Positions 7,595-16,500 are shown, counted from the stretch's first letter. The stretch: 64,000 nucleotides of DNA from an uncultured Clostridia bacterium (GCA_944384235.1 CALWSP010000006.1:1-64000); one strand, 5' to 3'. The notes: a model not told the origin generated them from the sequence alone. Made by a program: numbers and translations.

Positions 7595-8461
7595 CTATTT
7601 CACATTAACTTCTTTTAAATCTTTCATAAAATAAAGAGGAGTTTGCCCATTTTTATATCTTTCATAAGCAACAATAGCATACATTCCTTGCTCGCTAGCC
7701 ATACTATTAATTTCGCCTTCTAAAACGTGTTTAAATCCGTTTCCCGCCTTAAACTTTAAGATTTTGCCATAAACTCTCTCTATTTCAGCCTTTTCAACTA
7801 GTGTCGGAACACTAGTGTATGCAACAAGCATCTGAGCATAGCTTTCAACAAACCTGCTGTCTTTTCCTTTTAACCAAGCTAAAGCTCTTTGAATGCTCTT
7901 TGAAACATTTTCCCTTTCGCTATAAAAACTTAAAGCTTGTATAGCACTTGCTGTAACATCAATGTCCCCATCTCCAGTTAAAGAAAAACTTCCATCTTTA
8001 TTTTGTCTGCTTAATAAAAGCTTTAAATAGTTTTCACATTCAGGGTTTTCATACCCACCACTTTTTGTGGCAATTATAGCATAAATGGTTCCATTTAAAC
8101 CTTGGCTTGTAACCTTGTTAAAATCTGATAAATTCGCCATAAGGTTGTAATTAGCTACATTGTATGGAGATTTTCCCATTGCATTTAAAGCAATAACAAT
8201 TCTAGAATATGTAGTGTATTTTCTGTCTATTTCTCCATTTTTTTCTTTCAAAGTCTTGCAAATGTCTTGGTAATACTTTTCAAATTCGCTTTTATATCCA
8301 CTTCTTGCCATACCTAAAATAAGCCATTCTCCGTTTGTATAACCTGACCTTATTTGGTCTGTGTTAATATTTTTGTAATAGTTTTCAGTCAAACTGCTTG
8401 CACAAACACTTTGGCTAAATAACATTAAAAATAACATTAAAAAAGCAATAATTCTTTTCAT
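7595..8461 (-). CDS. Secreted alpha/alpha-barrel protein (prenyltransferase/transcobalamin N-terminal-like fold)
   Basis: 288 residues from the ATG at 8461, preceded by AGGAGGAAAGGTT; an in-frame TTG at 8479 would overlap that ribosome site and is rejected. Signal peptide about 1-21, ending VCA. The body has repeated helical pairs with the marker QNKDGSFSLTGDGDIDVTA, typical of alpha6/alpha6 toroids such as terpene cyclases, prenyltransferases and the N-terminal domain of transcobalamin. No cyclase DXDD or prenyltransferase zinc site was recognised, so enzymatic activity is unlikely. It is the first gene of the operon with DUF4430 and ECF genes. The inferred role is half of a split B12-binding protein. 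Confidence 0.75.
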   Translation of the reverse strand: MKRIIAFLMLFLMLFSQSVCASSLTENYYKNINTDQIRSGYTNGEWLILGMARSGYKSEFEKYYQDICKTLKEKNGEIDRKYTTYSRIVIALNAMGKSPYNVANYNLMANLSDFNKVTSQGLNGTIYAIIATKSGGYENPECENYLKLLLSRQNKDGSFSLTGDGDIDVTASAIQALSFYSERENVSKSIQRALAWLKGKDSRFVESYAQMLVAYTSVPTLVEKAEIERVYGKILKFKAGNGFKHVLEGEINSMASEQGMYAIVAYERYKNGQTPLYFMKDLKEVNVK

Positions 8462-8492
8462 AACCTTTCCTCCTAACAATCCTCTTTTTTTA

Positions 8493-8521
8493 ATTATAAA
8501 TCAAATAATATTTTTTTTCAA
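8493..8521 (-). promoter_or_regulatory. Sigma-A-like promoter of the barrel/DUF4430/ECF operon
   Basis: On the minus strand TTGAAA (8516-8521), a 17-bp spacer and TATAAT (8493-8498) lie about 32 bases before the start codon. No riboswitch fits in this short leader, unlike the one before the SLH gene. Confidence 0.7.
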
Positions 8522-8593
8522 CAATCAAATATACATAAAAATGCCATAATATTTGCCTTTTAACTGCATATATTCTTATAAAGGAGTGATGAA

Positions 8594-9868
8594 ATGGAAA
8601 TTTATACAGTAAAACAAGGAGATACAATAAACTCAATAGCAAATATGTTTAACCTAACACCTGAACAATTGCTAAACACAAACCCAATACCAAACCCAGA
8701 TAACCTTGTTGTGGGTCAAGACTTAATCATTCTAATTCCAGATGTAACATATACAACAACAGAAAATGACACACTTTATAGCATTGCTAATAAATATAAT
8801 GTAAGTGTGTCAAGTATACTAAGAAACAACCCAAATTTATCATCAAATAACCTTTTGCCAAACACAACAATAACCATAAGCTATAAAGATGTTTCACCAT
8901 CTCGCTTAGTTGTTGTAAATGGCTATACATACCCTGAAATAAATATAGAAAAACTTGTAAAAATTTTGCCCTATCTAACCTTTTTAACAATCTTTACTTA
9001 TGGCTTTGATGAAAGTGGCCAGCTAATATCCCCAAATGATACAGAACTAATTGCTCTAGCAAATGATTTTGGTGTTCTTCCAACAATGCTAGTTTCCACT
9101 TTAACTAAATCTGGAACTTTTTCAAACGAACTTGCTAGATTACTTTTAAATTCAAATGAACTTCAAGATATATTAATATCAAATATAATTCAAACTATGG
9201 AGGAAAAAGGCTATAAAGCTGTTGATGTAGACTTTGAATACTTGCCAGTTGAAAATAGAGATAGCTACATTTCCTTCATACAAAAACTAACAAAAAAGGC
9301 AAATGAAAAAGGGTTTTATACTTTAGTTGCCCTTGCTCCAAAAACATCAACAAACCAGCCAGGTCTTTTGTATGAATCCCATAGTTATAGTGGTCTTGGA
9401 AATTCTGCAAACTTTTCGCTTCTTATGACGTACGAATGGGGCTATTCAGCTGGCCCACCCCTTCCAGTTGCCCCTTTACCAAATGTCGAGCAGGTAATTA
9501 GCTATGGAGTCACTCAAATACCGCCTTATAAAATACTTATGGGCATACCTCTTTATGGCTATAATTGGACCTTGCCTTATACTAAAGGAACAATAGCAAA
9601 ATCTTTGTCGCCAGAACAAGCAGTTGAACTTGCCCTTGAAACAAATTCACAAATAGAATATGACTACCTTCAACAAGCACCTTATTTTAACTACACCCAA
9701 GATAATGCTGAACATATAGTTTGGTTTGAAAATTTAAAAAGTATAGATGCTAAATTAAACCTTGTTGAAAAATATAAACTTGGTGGAGTAGGCCTTTGGA
9801 ATATAACAAGAGATTTTCCTCAATTTTATATACTTTTAAATTCAAGGTTTCAAATAGCAAGACTTTAG
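8594..9868 (+). CDS. LysM-GH18 hydrolase, YaaH/SleL spore-cortex type
   Basis: 424 residues. Two LysM peptidoglycan-binding domains (about 3-47 and 52-97, each with a GDT/NDT-x-x-SIA pattern) are followed by a GH18 barrel (about 105-415). The catalytic strand reads AVDVDFEYL, carrying the Asp...Glu pair of the DxxDxDxE motif. There is no signal peptide, as for SleL/YaaH proteins that are packaged in spores and cleave N-acetylglucosamine linkages in cortex fragments. Start ATG has AAGGAG 7 bases upstream. The YkvI-like gene follows 10 bp later. The spore role is from family knowledge. Confidence 0.85.
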   Translation: MEIYTVKQGDTINSIANMFNLTPEQLLNTNPIPNPDNLVVGQDLIILIPDVTYTTTENDTLYSIANKYNVSVSSILRNNPNLSSNNLLPNTTITISYKDVSPSRLVVVNGYTYPEINIEKLVKILPYLTFLTIFTYGFDESGQLISPNDTELIALANDFGVLPTMLVSTLTKSGTFSNELARLLLNSNELQDILISNIIQTMEEKGYKAVDVDFEYLPVENRDSYISFIQKLTKKANEKGFYTLVALAPKTSTNQPGLLYESHSYSGLGNSANFSLLMTYEWGYSAGPPLPVAPLPNVEQVISYGVTQIPPYKILMGIPLYGYNWTLPYTKGTIAKSLSPEQAVELALETNSQIEYDYLQQAPYFNYTQDNAEHIVWFENLKSIDAKLNLVEKYKLGGVGLWNITRDFPQFYILLNSRFQIARL

Positions 9869-9878
9869 GAGGGATACT

Positions 9879-10847
9879 ATTTCTAATTATAAAATAATAG
9901 CTTTAATTCTTTGCACGCTAATTGGGGCTGGCTTTGCAACTGGTAAAGAGCTTTTAACCTACTTTGTGCAATATGGAATTTATGGTTTTTTTGGCATACT
10001 TTTTTCAACAATAATTTTTGCAATAACAATTAAAAAAATTTTTTCCTTGCCATATTCATCTTTAGAAGAACTTTTAAACCCTCTGCCCTTTAAAAAATTG
10101 TTGTTGTTAATATCAAACACATTTTTGCTAATTTTATATTCAGCAATGCTTTCAGCTGGTGGAGAGCTTTTACAAGAAATGTTCCACCTCCCAAAAATAT
10201 ATAACATAATAATAATATCAATTTTAACAACTATAATACTTTTTAAAGGCTACGAACTTTTGGCAGACACTAACCAAATAATTTTTATTCCAATACTTGT
10301 AATAATTTTTATAATAAGTTTAACCTCAACAAATAAAAACATAACTTTACCACCAGAAAATACCTTAAATTTAAACACCATCTTGTCCCCAATAATATAT
10401 GTATCCTATAATATGCTAACTATAATACCCCTTTTAATAACTATCCCAGAAAAAAATAAATATAAAAATTGTGCCAAGGAAGTTGGCTTTTCAATTTTTA
10501 TACTATCTACTTTGCTTGCCTTGCCTTTGTTTACTCACTACTTAACAATATATAACAAAAGTTTCCCTTTTTTAACAATTTTAAATAACAACATAAAATA
10601 TTTTTACCAGTTTTTCCTTTTAATATCAATTTTTTCAACTGCAATATCCTCAGCATACTCACTTTTAAACACTATTAAAACAAAAAATAAAACTTTAAAC
10701 ATTTTAATAATTAACTTTTTGTCTATTCTTGTTTCAACTTTAGGCTTTTCAAACATAGTAAATAAAGTTTATTTTGTTTTTGGTTTTTTAGGTCTTTTTA
10801 TGCTAATAATTTTGTTTCTTCCGCAAAAAAATAAGGCTGTTTTGTAA
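9879..10847 (+). CDS. YkvI-like multi-spanning membrane protein with ATT start
   Basis: 322 residues if translation begins at ATT 9879. AGGAGG (9867-9872) lies 6 bases upstream and overlaps the stop of the LysM-GH18 gene. Without this start the protein would begin at GTG 9966 and lose the first helix with LIGAGFATGKEL, a conserved block of the YkvI/COG3949 family. No ATG, GTG or TTG exists in frame between the ribosome site and that block. About ten hydrophobic segments follow. The substrate is unknown; the family is distantly related to amino-acid permeases. Co-transcribed with the spore-type hydrolase. Confidence 0.75.
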   Translation: MSNYKIIALILCTLIGAGFATGKELLTYFVQYGIYGFFGILFSTIIFAITIKKIFSLPYSSLEELLNPLPFKKLLLLISNTFLLILYSAMLSAGGELLQEMFHLPKIYNIIIISILTTIILFKGYELLADTNQIIFIPILVIIFIISLTSTNKNITLPPENTLNLNTILSPIIYVSYNMLTIIPLLITIPEKNKYKNCAKEVGFSIFILSTLLALPLFTHYLTIYNKSFPFLTILNNNIKYFYQFFLLISIFSTAISSAYSLLNTIKTKNKTLNILIINFLSILVSTLGFSNIVNKVYFVFGFLGLFMLIILFLPQKNKAVL

Positions 10848-10860
10848 CAGCCTTTTATTT
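10833..10860. terminator. Bidirectional intrinsic terminator
   Basis: AAGGCTGTT and AACAGCCTT form a 9-bp stem at 10833-10854, with T-rich sequence on both strands. It overlaps the stop codon of the YkvI-like gene and serves the convergent SGNH-like gene. Confidence 0.75.
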
Positions 10861-11814
10861 TTCTAATAATTCAATTTCATAAAGCCTTTGATATATAGCC
10901 TTAGCTAGTGTGCTATAATCCTCGCTTGATAAAATAACTTTGTTTTCGCTATCTTTTTCAAATTCCTTTTCAAATATATCTCTAGGGTTTAAATAATTTT
11001 CACCAAATTCTCTTTCCATTTTCCTGTCAATATATCTGTTTTCCCTGTAAGAACCACTTATACGCCCAATAACAATAACTTTCTCGCCTTTAAATTTCTC
11101 TATAAAAGCCCTATACTGGCTGTAAAGCTCTGAATCTGAACTATATCCTCCATTGTCCCCAATTTGCAAAATGTTTATATAGTCCTTATACTCTTTTGAG
11201 CCACTTGTTTCTATAATGTCACCAGCTTTTACATTAACTGTTTTTGAGCTGTTGTCTACCCTTCTAATGCAATATTTCCCATTTTCACTTATATATAAAT
11301 TGCACTTAACACCATTTATGCTACAAGGGTTAATTGCAGAATTTTTTCCTATTTTTAAACCACTAATTCCACTTCCATCAGATGACATAATACCTAATTC
11401 AATTAAATTTTTGCCATTTCCCTCAATATTAAAATCCTCTTTAACAGCAAATGGTAAAGCCCCATTTCTGCCTAAAACAGTTCTACTATCTTCACCTAAA
11501 ACACCTAAGTTAAAAACTTCGTATGGATACCCATTTTGCTTAATCAAATCACTTAAAAAAGTAGGGTAACTTTCACTCCCACCTAATGTAATTTCATCTC
11601 CCCAACAAACTATACCAGGTGTGTTTTCTAAAATCTCTAATCTCCTAGCTTGCTTTTCTTCGTTCTCTCTCTTCTTCTTTTCCGTTCTAATGTTGTATTC
11701 ACTCACTCTTTGGTAAAAATCCTCTGTTTTCCAATCCTCACCTTTGTCAAATGTTATAAACAATATCAAAAATAAAATTAAAAAAACACTTCCAAATAAA
11801 AACTTTTTTCCCAT
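10855..11814 (-). CDS. SGNH/GDSL-hydrolase-like protein with substituted active site
   Basis: 319 residues with an N-terminal membrane segment (about 5-22), a charged spacer, then an SGNH-like fold. Block I reads CWGDEITLGG where active GDSL enzymes have GDS(L/M)T, so the nucleophile Ser is replaced by Glu. Block II is recognisable (FNLGVLGEDSRTVLGRNG). The C-terminal segment, where Asp-x-x-His is expected, reads ILSSEDYSTLAKAIY without a His. It may be a non-catalytic polysaccharide-binding protein, or use different chemistry. It is the last gene after rmlD-rmlC-BY-kinase, with a hairpin between. Confidence 0.7.
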   Translation of the reverse strand: MGKKFLFGSVFLILFLILFITFDKGEDWKTEDFYQRVSEYNIRTEKKKRENEEKQARRLEILENTPGIVCWGDEITLGGSESYPTFLSDLIKQNGYPYEVFNLGVLGEDSRTVLGRNGALPFAVKEDFNIEGNGKNLIELGIMSSDGSGISGLKIGKNSAINPCSINGVKCNLYISENGKYCIRRVDNSSKTVNVKAGDIIETSGSKEYKDYINILQIGDNGGYSSDSELYSQYRAFIEKFKGEKVIVIGRISGSYRENRYIDRKMEREFGENYLNPRDIFEKEFEKDSENKVILSSEDYSTLAKAIYQRLYEIELLEK

Positions 11815-11836
11815 AAAAACTCCTTTTAATTAAAAT

Positions 11837-11862
11837 AAATGGAGTGTTTACACACTCCATTT
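11837..11862 (-). terminator. Hairpin between BY-kinase and SGNH-like genes
   Basis: AAATGGAGTGT and ACACTCCATTT form an 11-bp stem, followed on the minus strand by TATTTTAATT. It probably reduces read-through from the kinase into the SGNH-like gene. Confidence 0.6.
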
Positions 11863-11866
11863 AAAA

Positions 11867-13408
11867 CTATTTTTTGTTTTCTTCTTCTCCATAACTTGCA
11901 TAGGCATAGCCATATTTGCTATAACCATATTTTCCATATTTTCCACCATTACTAAGAGTGGAGTTAACAACAATACCAAGTTTGTTAATGTTCATATTAG
12001 CAACATTTGATAAAGCCTTTTCAACTTGGTCATATGTAGTAACTTCTTGTCTTGTAACAAGAATAATACCAGCTGTATTTTTAGCAATAACTAAAGAGTC
12101 AGACACTAAATTTATAGGTGATGTATCAATAACTACATAGTCATATTTTTGCTTAACATTGTTAATAAATTCAACCATATTGTCAGATGCTAAAATCTGA
12201 GATGGGTTTGGTGGAATAGGGCCAGCTGTAAGAATGTCTAAATTTTGATGCACATTTTTGTGAACAACCTTGTCAAATTCACACATACCAGCAAGAACAG
12301 TTGATAAACCGTTTTTGTTGTCTAGTTCAAACATTTTGTGTTGAACTGGCTTTCTAATATCAGCATCTACAAGTAAAACCTTTGACTCTGTTTCACCAAT
12401 AGAAATACACATATTCGCAACACTTGTGCTCTTACCCTCTCCAGGAAGTGCGCTTGAAACCACAAACACATTGTCTTTTCCTGTTGATAAAGAGAAAATT
12501 AAGTTGTTTCTCATTGTGTTGTAAGCTTCTTTTACAGCAAAAGGAACTTCAACATCAAGCATAGTCTTTCTTTCTTTGTCGTTAGTAACAACTTTCTTTT
12601 TTAACTTTAACTTAACTAAAAGACCATCTTTTTTGTTGTTTTTAACATTGTTTCCAAAAGAATAAAAAGGAATTTCGCCAATAAGAGGTAAATCAAACTT
12701 TTCAACAGCGTCGTCGCCAGATTTAATAGTGTTATCAAGCATATATCTAATAACAATAAATGCCATAGCTAAAATTAAGCCTGCAATAAAACCTATACTA
12801 GCATTTTTTCTAACACTAGGTAAAGATGGCTCTGTTGGAACTTTTGCCTGGCCAACTGCCTCAGCAGCACCAGCACCAACAACTCTAATTAAAATGTCAG
12901 GAGCAATTTCAGTAATATAATTACACATATCAGCTGCAATAACAGGGTCGCCACAAGTAACAGTAATTCTAATAAGCTCTGTGTCGTTTACTGTGCTGTA
13001 ACTAACCTTTTGAGAAATGCTCTCAGTTTTTATAACAACATTTCCATCAGCAGTTTCTTCAAATGTAAAATATTCGCTAAGTTCTTCTGCAGAGTAGTCT
13101 TCTAATAACTTTTCACCAATATTGTCCACAACAACATCGTCAGATAAAATTTCAATACAAGTTGTTGCAAGTTGCTTTGCAGCGTTAATATCTGCTTGGT
13201 TAACAACATCAACTGCTGTGTTGTTTGTTGCATTTTTTACATAAATTGAAACATCGGCAGTAAACTGATATGGTATAAACAACTTTGTGTAAACAAAAGC
13301 AAACACAAACCCAAATAATGCGACAAAAAGAATAACCCATTTTTTAGCTAAAAGAATGTTTAATATATCCTTTATATCTAAAATTTCATCATAGTTTCTA
13401 TCTTCCAT
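11867..13408 (-). CDS. Polysaccharide co-polymerase / bacterial tyrosine kinase (Wzz-CpsD fusion)
   Basis: 513 residues. The N-terminal Wzz chain-length domain has two membrane helices (about 20-40 and 210-230). The cytoplasmic BY-kinase domain has Walker A ALPGEGKST near 320, Walker A' LLVDADIRKP and Walker B YVVIDTSP. The C-terminus carries a cluster of Tyr within the last 20 residues (YGKYGYSKYGYAYASYG), the autophosphorylation tail. In many Firmicutes the two halves are separate (CpsC and CpsD); here they are fused. The rmlC/rmlD neighbours indicate control of rhamnose-containing exopolysaccharide or capsule length. Confidence 0.92.
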   Translation of the reverse strand: MEDRNYDEILDIKDILNILLAKKWVILFVALFGFVFAFVYTKLFIPYQFTADVSIYVKNATNNTAVDVVNQADINAAKQLATTCIEILSDDVVVDNIGEKLLEDYSAEELSEYFTFEETADGNVVIKTESISQKVSYSTVNDTELIRITVTCGDPVIAADMCNYITEIAPDILIRVVGAGAAEAVGQAKVPTEPSLPSVRKNASIGFIAGLILAMAFIVIRYMLDNTIKSGDDAVEKFDLPLIGEIPFYSFGNNVKNNKKDGLLVKLKLKKKVVTNDKERKTMLDVEVPFAVKEAYNTMRNNLIFSLSTGKDNVFVVSSALPGEGKSTSVANMCISIGETESKVLLVDADIRKPVQHKMFELDNKNGLSTVLAGMCEFDKVVHKNVHQNLDILTAGPIPPNPSQILASDNMVEFINNVKQKYDYVVIDTSPINLVSDSLVIAKNTAGIILVTRQEVTTYDQVEKALSNVANMNINKLGIVVNSTLSNGGKYGKYGYSKYGYAYASYGEEENKK

Positions 13409-13440
13409 TTTTTCTCTCCTAAAAATATATTAAATAAAAT

Positions 13441-14043
13441 TTATAAAATGTTTAAGTCTTTTAATCTAGACCACTTTTGGTCCTTTTCGCTTAAGTTCAA
13501 TTTAGTTCCATCTTCTAAAGCATAACCCTCAGCACTAGCACTTCCGCCATACTCGCCTACAACCTCAGGCCATTTAATGTTAATATCTGGGTCGTTCCAA
13601 GCCAAGCCACCCTCGTCGTTTGGGTGGTAAAAGTCTGTGCATTTGTAGCAAAATTCTGCCACATCAGATAAAACTAAAAAACCGTGAGCAAAACCCTCTG
13701 GAATATAAAATTGTTTTTTGTTTTCCTCGCTAAGCTCAACACCATACCACTTTCCATAAGTTTTAGAGCCTTTTCTAAGGTCAACAGCCACATCAAACAC
13801 TTTCCCCTTAATAACTCTAACAAGTTTGCCTTGTGGGTAATTTTTTTGGAAATGTAAACCTCTTAAAACGCCTTTAGCAGATCTAGATTGGTTGTCTTGA
13901 ACAAAAACCATATTAAGCCCAGCTTCAGCCATATCTCTTTGGCTGTATGTTTCCATAAAATATCCTCTTTCGTCGCCGTGAACAGTAGGTTCAATAACAA
14001 CTAGCCCGTCTATGTCGCATTTTGTAACTTTAATTTGTCCCAT
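13441..14043 (-). CDS. rfbC: dTDP-4-dehydrorhamnose 3,5-epimerase
   Basis: 200 residues, a typical length for RmlC. It shows the cupin motif GVLRGLHFQ, with the catalytic His, and QGKLVRVIKGKVFDVAVDLR, IPEGFAHGFLVL and the FCYKCTDFY block. The enzyme converts dTDP-4-keto-6-deoxyglucose to the L-lyxo form in dTDP-rhamnose synthesis. AAAGGAG is upstream of the ATG. It lies 12 bp after rmlD and 32 bp before the BY-kinase, clearly one operon. RmlA and RmlB are not in this window. Confidence 0.93.
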   Translation of the reverse strand: MGQIKVTKCDIDGLVVIEPTVHGDERGYFMETYSQRDMAEAGLNMVFVQDNQSRSAKGVLRGLHFQKNYPQGKLVRVIKGKVFDVAVDLRKGSKTYGKWYGVELSEENKKQFYIPEGFAHGFLVLSDVAEFCYKCTDFYHPNDEGGLAWNDPDINIKWPEVVGEYGGSASAEGYALEDGTKLNLSEKDQKWSRLKDLNIL

Positions 14044-14055
14044 TTTAAAAACTCC

Positions 14056-14934
14056 TTAAAACTCAATTTCCTTTAAATATCTTCTTAAGGCATCTTGCCA
14101 ACTTGGAAGCCTTTCAAATCCCTGCTCAGTTAATTTGTCTTTACTCATTCTACTGTTGTACGGTCTTTTTGCCTTTGATAAACCATATTCTAAAGTAGAA
14201 ACAGGGTTCACAACAACATCGCTATACTCTATATGCCCAAGCTCAATTGCTTCACTAAAAATTTCCTTTGCAAAATCATACCAGGAACAAATTCCTTCGT
14301 TAGTTGCGTGGTACACGCCATACTTTTCGCTTTCAACCATATCAACTAACAACCTAGCTAAATCAAAGGTGTATGTTGGCGAGCCAATTTGGTCGTTCAC
14401 AACTTTTAAACTCTTGTGCTTTTTTCCAACATTTAACATAGTTTTAATAAAATTGTGTCCATTTTTTCCAAACACCCAAGCTATTCTAACAATAAAATAT
14501 TTGTCTAAAATTCTTTTAACAGCGCATTCGCCCTCATATTTAGTTTGACCATATACATTTAACGGTGCAAAATTCTGGCAATCTTCTTTTAAAAAATCTT
14601 CACCCTCTCCGCTAAATACATAATCTGTACTAATATATATCATTTTAGCATCTATCTCTTTTGTACACTTAGCTATATATTCTGTGCCTAAGGCGTTTAC
14701 ATTTCTAACTTTTTCAATGTTTTCTTCATCTTCTGCTCCGTCAACATTTGTCCACGCAGCACAATGAATAATTGCTTCTGGCATATCTTTTTTAATAATT
14801 TCTCTAACCTGGCTTTCGTTAGTAATGTCCATTTCATCAACATCATAACCAAGGGCAATATGTCCTCTTTTTTTTAATTCATTTAGAACATCATATCCAA
14901 GTTGCCCTTTAATACCAGTAACTAATACCTTCAT
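14056..14934 (-). CDS. rfbD: dTDP-4-dehydrorhamnose reductase
   Basis: 292 residues. N-terminal Rossmann motif TGIKGQLGYDV, then IIHCAAWTNVDGAE and the short-chain dehydrogenase pair YISTDYVFSG and YGQTKYEGE (Tyr-x-x-x-Lys). These identify RmlD, the NAD(P)H-dependent last step to dTDP-L-rhamnose. It is the first gene of the polysaccharide operon, with AAAGGCG upstream. No promoter stands out in the 140-bp gap before it, which is AT-rich. Confidence 0.93.
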   Translation of the reverse strand: MKVLVTGIKGQLGYDVLNELKKRGHIALGYDVDEMDITNESQVREIIKKDMPEAIIHCAAWTNVDGAEDEENIEKVRNVNALGTEYIAKCTKEIDAKMIYISTDYVFSGEGEDFLKEDCQNFAPLNVYGQTKYEGECAVKRILDKYFIVRIAWVFGKNGHNFIKTMLNVGKKHKSLKVVNDQIGSPTYTFDLARLLVDMVESEKYGVYHATNEGICSWYDFAKEIFSEAIELGHIEYSDVVVNPVSTLEYGLSKAKRPYNSRMSKDKLTEQGFERLPSWQDALRRYLKEIEF

Positions 14935-15074
14935 AATCTTCGCCTTTCTAATTTAATTCCTATTTTAAACATACTTTAAATTATATCACAATTTTTTAAC
15001 TAATAAAAGCCACTTTTTCTTATTTATACTTATTTTATATAATAACAGATAATATTACTAATTTTTTTAACAAT

Positions 15075-16454
15075 TTACACAATTTCCTCTTTTTTGTCAG
15101 CTAAAGCTCTAAGCCCTTTTAACACTGACATTTGTAAAATAACTGCAATTAAAAAAGTAATAATATCAGATGCCATTTGTCCCATTTCAAGGCCTTTTAA
15201 ACCAAAAAACTTAGACAATATAAAAATCATAGGTATAAAAACTAACCCTTGTCTAGATATAGCTAAAATAGTTGCTCTAATAGGGTATCTAATTGTTTGT
15301 AAAAGCATATTAGATAGAACAATAAAACTGTTTAAACAAAGAGCAATACATTGATACCTAAGAGTTGCAGAAGCAATTTCATTAACTTCTAAACTGTTTG
15401 TAAAACCACCAACTACATTAGGAGCAAAAATAAATCCTAAAATAGAAACCATAGCTAAAAATATAAAAGAAAACTTAACACAAAACCAAAAAGCTTTTAA
15501 AACTCTTTTGTGTAAACCTGCACCAAAGTTAAAGCCACAAACTGGCTGAAATCCTTGTCCAAAGCCAATAATTGCAGAGTTTGCAAACATAGCAATTTTT
15601 GAAACAATAGCCATTGCAGAAATAGCTACCTCGCCATATGGCCTTGCGGCAAAGTTTAAAACAATAGTTGAAATACTTGCTATTGACTGCCTGCTTAAAG
15701 ATGGCATACCCCCAGCTGTAATTTCTTTGTAAAAATATAAAGATGGCTTAAAGTTTTTAATTTTAATCTTAATTGCACTACTTTTATAAACACCAATTAA
15801 TAAAATAATAAAACTAATAAGCTGGCTAATAATTGTTGCTATTGCTGCCCCGCTTACACCCATATTAAATTTAAAAATTAATATAGGGTCTAAAACAATG
15901 TTTAATACAGCACCTGCTGTAATTCCTATCATAGAAAAAAAAGCTAACCCTTGAAACCTAAGTTGGTTGTTTAAAACTAATGCACCAATCATATATGGTG
16001 AGCCTATTAATATGTATTTCATATAGTCAATAGCCTTAGGCAATATAAGTTTTGTTGAGCCTAGTGCAATAGCTAAAGGTTCAATATATATAATTCCAAA
16101 AACCGCAATAATAACTCCCACAATTATTGCAGAAAAAAAGCCAGTGCTTGCCATTTTCTCTGCAACATCAAATTCTTTGCTTCCAAGCTTTCTAGATATA
16201 AAGTTGCTACAACCGTGTCCAAAGAAAAAACCAACAGCTTGAATAAGAGCCATTAACGGAAACACAACTCCAACTGCACCAGTTGCAACAACACTGTCAC
16301 TAGTCTGCCCAAGAAAAAAAGTGTCAGCCATATTGTAAAAAGATGAAACTAACATACTAATAATTGTTGGAACAGCTAGTCTGCAAACTAACTTTTCAAC
16401 AGGCGTTTCAGTTAACCATTTAATTTTTTCCTCTTGCGTCATATTTTTTGCCAT
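15075..16454 (-). CDS. MATE family multidrug/Na+ antiporter
   Basis: 459 residues with about twelve hydrophobic segments in two homologous halves. The N-terminal stretch PVEKLVCRLAVPTIISMLVSS and the ADTFFLGQ block are typical of MATE exporters. GGAGGG lies before the ATG. It appears monocistronic. Substrate unknown. A second MATE gene at 58424 is a separate paralogue. Confidence 0.9.
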   Translation of the reverse strand: MAKNMTQEEKIKWLTETPVEKLVCRLAVPTIISMLVSSFYNMADTFFLGQTSDSVVATGAVGVVFPLMALIQAVGFFFGHGCSNFISRKLGSKEFDVAEKMASTGFFSAIIVGVIIAVFGIIYIEPLAIALGSTKLILPKAIDYMKYILIGSPYMIGALVLNNQLRFQGLAFFSMIGITAGAVLNIVLDPILIFKFNMGVSGAAIATIISQLISFIILLIGVYKSSAIKIKIKNFKPSLYFYKEITAGGMPSLSRQSIASISTIVLNFAARPYGEVAISAMAIVSKIAMFANSAIIGFGQGFQPVCGFNFGAGLHKRVLKAFWFCVKFSFIFLAMVSILGFIFAPNVVGGFTNSLEVNEIASATLRYQCIALCLNSFIVLSNMLLQTIRYPIRATILAISRQGLVFIPMIFILSKFFGLKGLEMGQMASDIITFLIAVILQMSVLKGLRALADKKEEIV

Positions 16455-16468
16455 TTAAATCCCTCCAA

Positions 16469-16498
16469 ATAAAAAGATGGCACAAAATGCGCCACCTT
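16469..16498 (-). terminator. Terminator after RNase J
   Basis: On the minus strand AAGGTGGC pairs with GCCATCTT (one G-U pair) and is followed by TTTATTT, immediately after the RNase J stop. Confidence 0.7.
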
Positions 16499-16500
16499 AA

